NCBI GenBank assembly: GCA_040222275.1
Contig: JAVKDJ010000036.1
Coordinates: forward strand, 62,001-126,000
Length of the DNA stretch: 64,000 nt
From: CAXBNB01 sp040222275
Lineage (GTDB): Bacteria; Bacteroidota; Bacteroidia; Cytophagales; Cyclobacteriaceae
Direction: 5' to 3'
Each line of letters starts with the position of its first letter. The first letter of the stretch is position 1. The notes below the pieces were generated by a model that saw nothing but the letters and a program-made list of their open reading frames with translations, ran no database searches and had not been told where the DNA came from. This document shows, piece by piece, positions 62,713 to 64,000 of this stretch. The position numbers and the translations under genes are program-made.

Positions 62713-64000
62713 ATGCAGCAATTTACATTTATAGCCCTCCTTTCCCTGCTTCACATTTTCGGCCTCCAGGCCCAGGATGTTTTAGACCAGTACATCCGGG
62801 AGGGGGTAAACAACAACTCTGGATTAAAGCAAGCCTCTCTCGAATTTGAATCGTCGCTGGAGCAGTTGAATGAAGCCAGGGGAGGCCTGCTACCGAGTAT
62901 TGATTTTAGCTCCAGATACACCAAAGCACATGGTGGGCGTAGCTTTGTGGTGCCCATCGGCGACCTGATGAACCCGGTCTATTCCACGCTGAACAGCCTT
63001 ACCGGTGAAGACAGGTTTAGCCAAATAGAAAACAGTACGCTCAATTTCAACCGAACCACTGACATAGACAATAAAATAACGCTCACGCAACCGATTTTTG
63101 ATAAACGTCTGATCCTGGCCAGGGCTATCGCTGAAGATCAGTCCAAAATAAAACACATGGATGTAGCCATTAGGAAAAGGGCGTTGGTTGCTGAAATCAA
63201 GAAAGCCTACTTCAACTACCTGAAAAGTGAAAAATTGATGGACCTATTCACATCTACCCGAAAACTGGTAGAAGAAAACCTGCGATCGGGCCAGGCGCTC
63301 TACAACAACGACAAAGTGACCGTAGATGTAGTACTCAAAGCGAAAACTGAAATCGGGAAGCTTGACCTTCAAATTGCGGAAGCTGAAAAAATGCGAAACA
63401 ATTCGCGGGCATATTTCAATTACCTCCTCAATCGGTCACTTGAAAGTGTGATCGCTGTGGAAGAGGTAAATTCCACGCCTGCCCTTCCATCCGGTATATC
63501 TCCCACATCCACGCAAAGGGAGGAATTTTCACAGATAGACATGGGCTTGAAAGCCAATGATTCTGAAAGAAAACTGCATGAATCTATTACGCTACCCAAC
63601 CTGTATGCCGTGGTTGACTATGGATTTCAGGGTTCTGAATACGAATTCAATAACCGCTCCGACTATGTGCTGGCTTCTGTGGTACTTTCCTGGAACCTGT
63701 TTTCTGGTTTTCAGAACAAGGCCCGCATACAACAGACTGCCATCAATAGCCGGATATTGGAATCCAGGGAACAGGAACTGGCCAAAAGTATAGAATTGGA
63801 GGCCATTCAGTCTTTTTACGACCTGAAAGAAAAGAAACAAAACTTTGAAACAACGAGCACCATTGTGGAAGAAGCCGCTACCACTTACCAGCTGGTGAAC
63901 AAGAAATATCAGGAAGGTATGTCCAGCCAATTGGAGCTCATTGATGCCAGGACAAACCTAACCAATGCCAAAATTCAACAAATAATTTCGAAATACGATA
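62713..64000 (+). CDS. TolC family outer membrane efflux protein, 5' part
   Basis: At least 429 codons from ATG 62713, open to the right edge. A signal peptide (QQFTFIALLSLLHIFGLQAQ) is followed by two outer membrane efflux protein (OEP) repeats: long coiled-coil helices (for example EIKKAYFNYLKSEKLMDLF, QLVNKKYQEGMSSQLELIDARTNL) separated by beta strands (VLASVVLSWNLFSGFQN). TolC-type trimers form the outer membrane duct of RND or ABC efflux systems. The adaptor and pump genes would be expected next, to the right of the window. The stop is not visible. Confidence 0.93.
   Translation, partial: MQQFTFIALLSLLHIFGLQAQDVLDQYIREGVNNNSGLKQASLEFESSLEQLNEARGGLLPSIDFSSRYTKAHGGRSFVVPIGDLMNPVYSTLNSLTGEDRFSQIENSTLNFNRTTDIDNKITLTQPIFDKRLILARAIAEDQSKIKHMDVAIRKRALVAEIKKAYFNYLKSEKLMDLFTSTRKLVEENLRSGQALYNNDKVTVDVVLKAKTEIGKLDLQIAEAEKMRNNSRAYFNYLLNRSLESVIAVEEVNSTPALPSGISPTSTQREEFSQIDMGLKANDSERKLHESITLPNLYAVVDYGFQGSEYEFNNRSDYVLASVVLSWNLFSGFQNKARIQQTAINSRILESREQELAKSIELEAIQSFYDLKEKKQNFETTSTIVEEAATTYQLVNKKYQEGMSSQLELIDARTNLTNAKIQQIISKYD

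Overview
The window looks like chromosome from a free-living, probably aerobic or microaerobic member of the Bacteroidota (Cytophagales-like). The evidence is direct: promoters fit the Bacteroidota -7 consensus TAnnTTTG rather than TATAAT, Shine-Dalgarno sequences are mostly absent, several genes start with TTG, and the gene content fits (PhoH with an N-terminal PIN domain, M61 peptidase, DUF4143 ATPase, PadR plus prefix-domain ABC permease, split YeeE/YedE, a short protein with a T9SS-sorting-like C-terminal fold). Genus cannot be read from the sequence alone.

Layout. 1-1.3 kb: 5' end of nuoI and all of nuoH on the minus strand. 1.4-11.2 kb: DUF4143 ATPase with an operator-like repeat array, 7TMR-DISM histidine kinase, J-domain/TPR membrane protein, M1 and M61 peptidases, PIN-PhoH ATPase. 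11.2-15 kb: an accessory stretch of small genes (unknown secreted protein, EthD, PIN protein plus a 53-residue partner, unknown membrane protein) separated by four diverged, same-direction imperfect palindromes that resemble integron attC sites. 15-24.4 kb: GH109-like oxidoreductase, MlaE/MlaF, DUF4197 lipoprotein, CinA, 2-oxoacid dehydrogenase E2, a 433-bp non-coding element with terminal inverted repeats, Amt, GNAT. 24.5-27.2 kb: nuoABCD. 27.4-37.9 kb: Nnr, Crp/Fnr regulator, SulP, LptF/G, rpsO-pnp, Fic. 38-45.1 kb: AGCS symporter and a sulfur gene set (thioredoxin, rhodanese, two YeeE/YedE halves, MBL-rhodanese). 45.2-48.5 kb: pgk, tsaC, YkgJ, rnhB. 48.7-64 kb: PadR/ABC permease, thioesterase, Rrf2 regulator divergent from an ethylene-receptor-type sensor pair, YitT, CFA-type methyltransferase, LytS/LytTR pair, start of a TolC-family gene.

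How the genes work together. The clearest regulatory story concerns sulfur. A Crp/Fnr regulator lies just upstream of sulP, and the palindrome TGTAAC-N4-GTTACA or a close variant occurs at sulP, at the thioredoxin-rhodanese operon and at the MBL-rhodanese-YeeE-YeeE operon. In all three it sits exactly 21 bp before the -7 box, which is activator geometry near -41.5. The second notable system is a stand-alone ethylene-binding domain that keeps the residues known to be required in plant ETR1, at the same spacing. It is followed 1 nt later by an 850-residue multi-PAS histidine kinase, so it reads as a split ethylene-receptor kinase. The two complex I fragments lie on opposite strands, and one inversion of the DNA between them would rejoin nuoABCD to nuoHI.

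No tRNA, rRNA, CRISPR array, transposase or integrase was recognised in the window.
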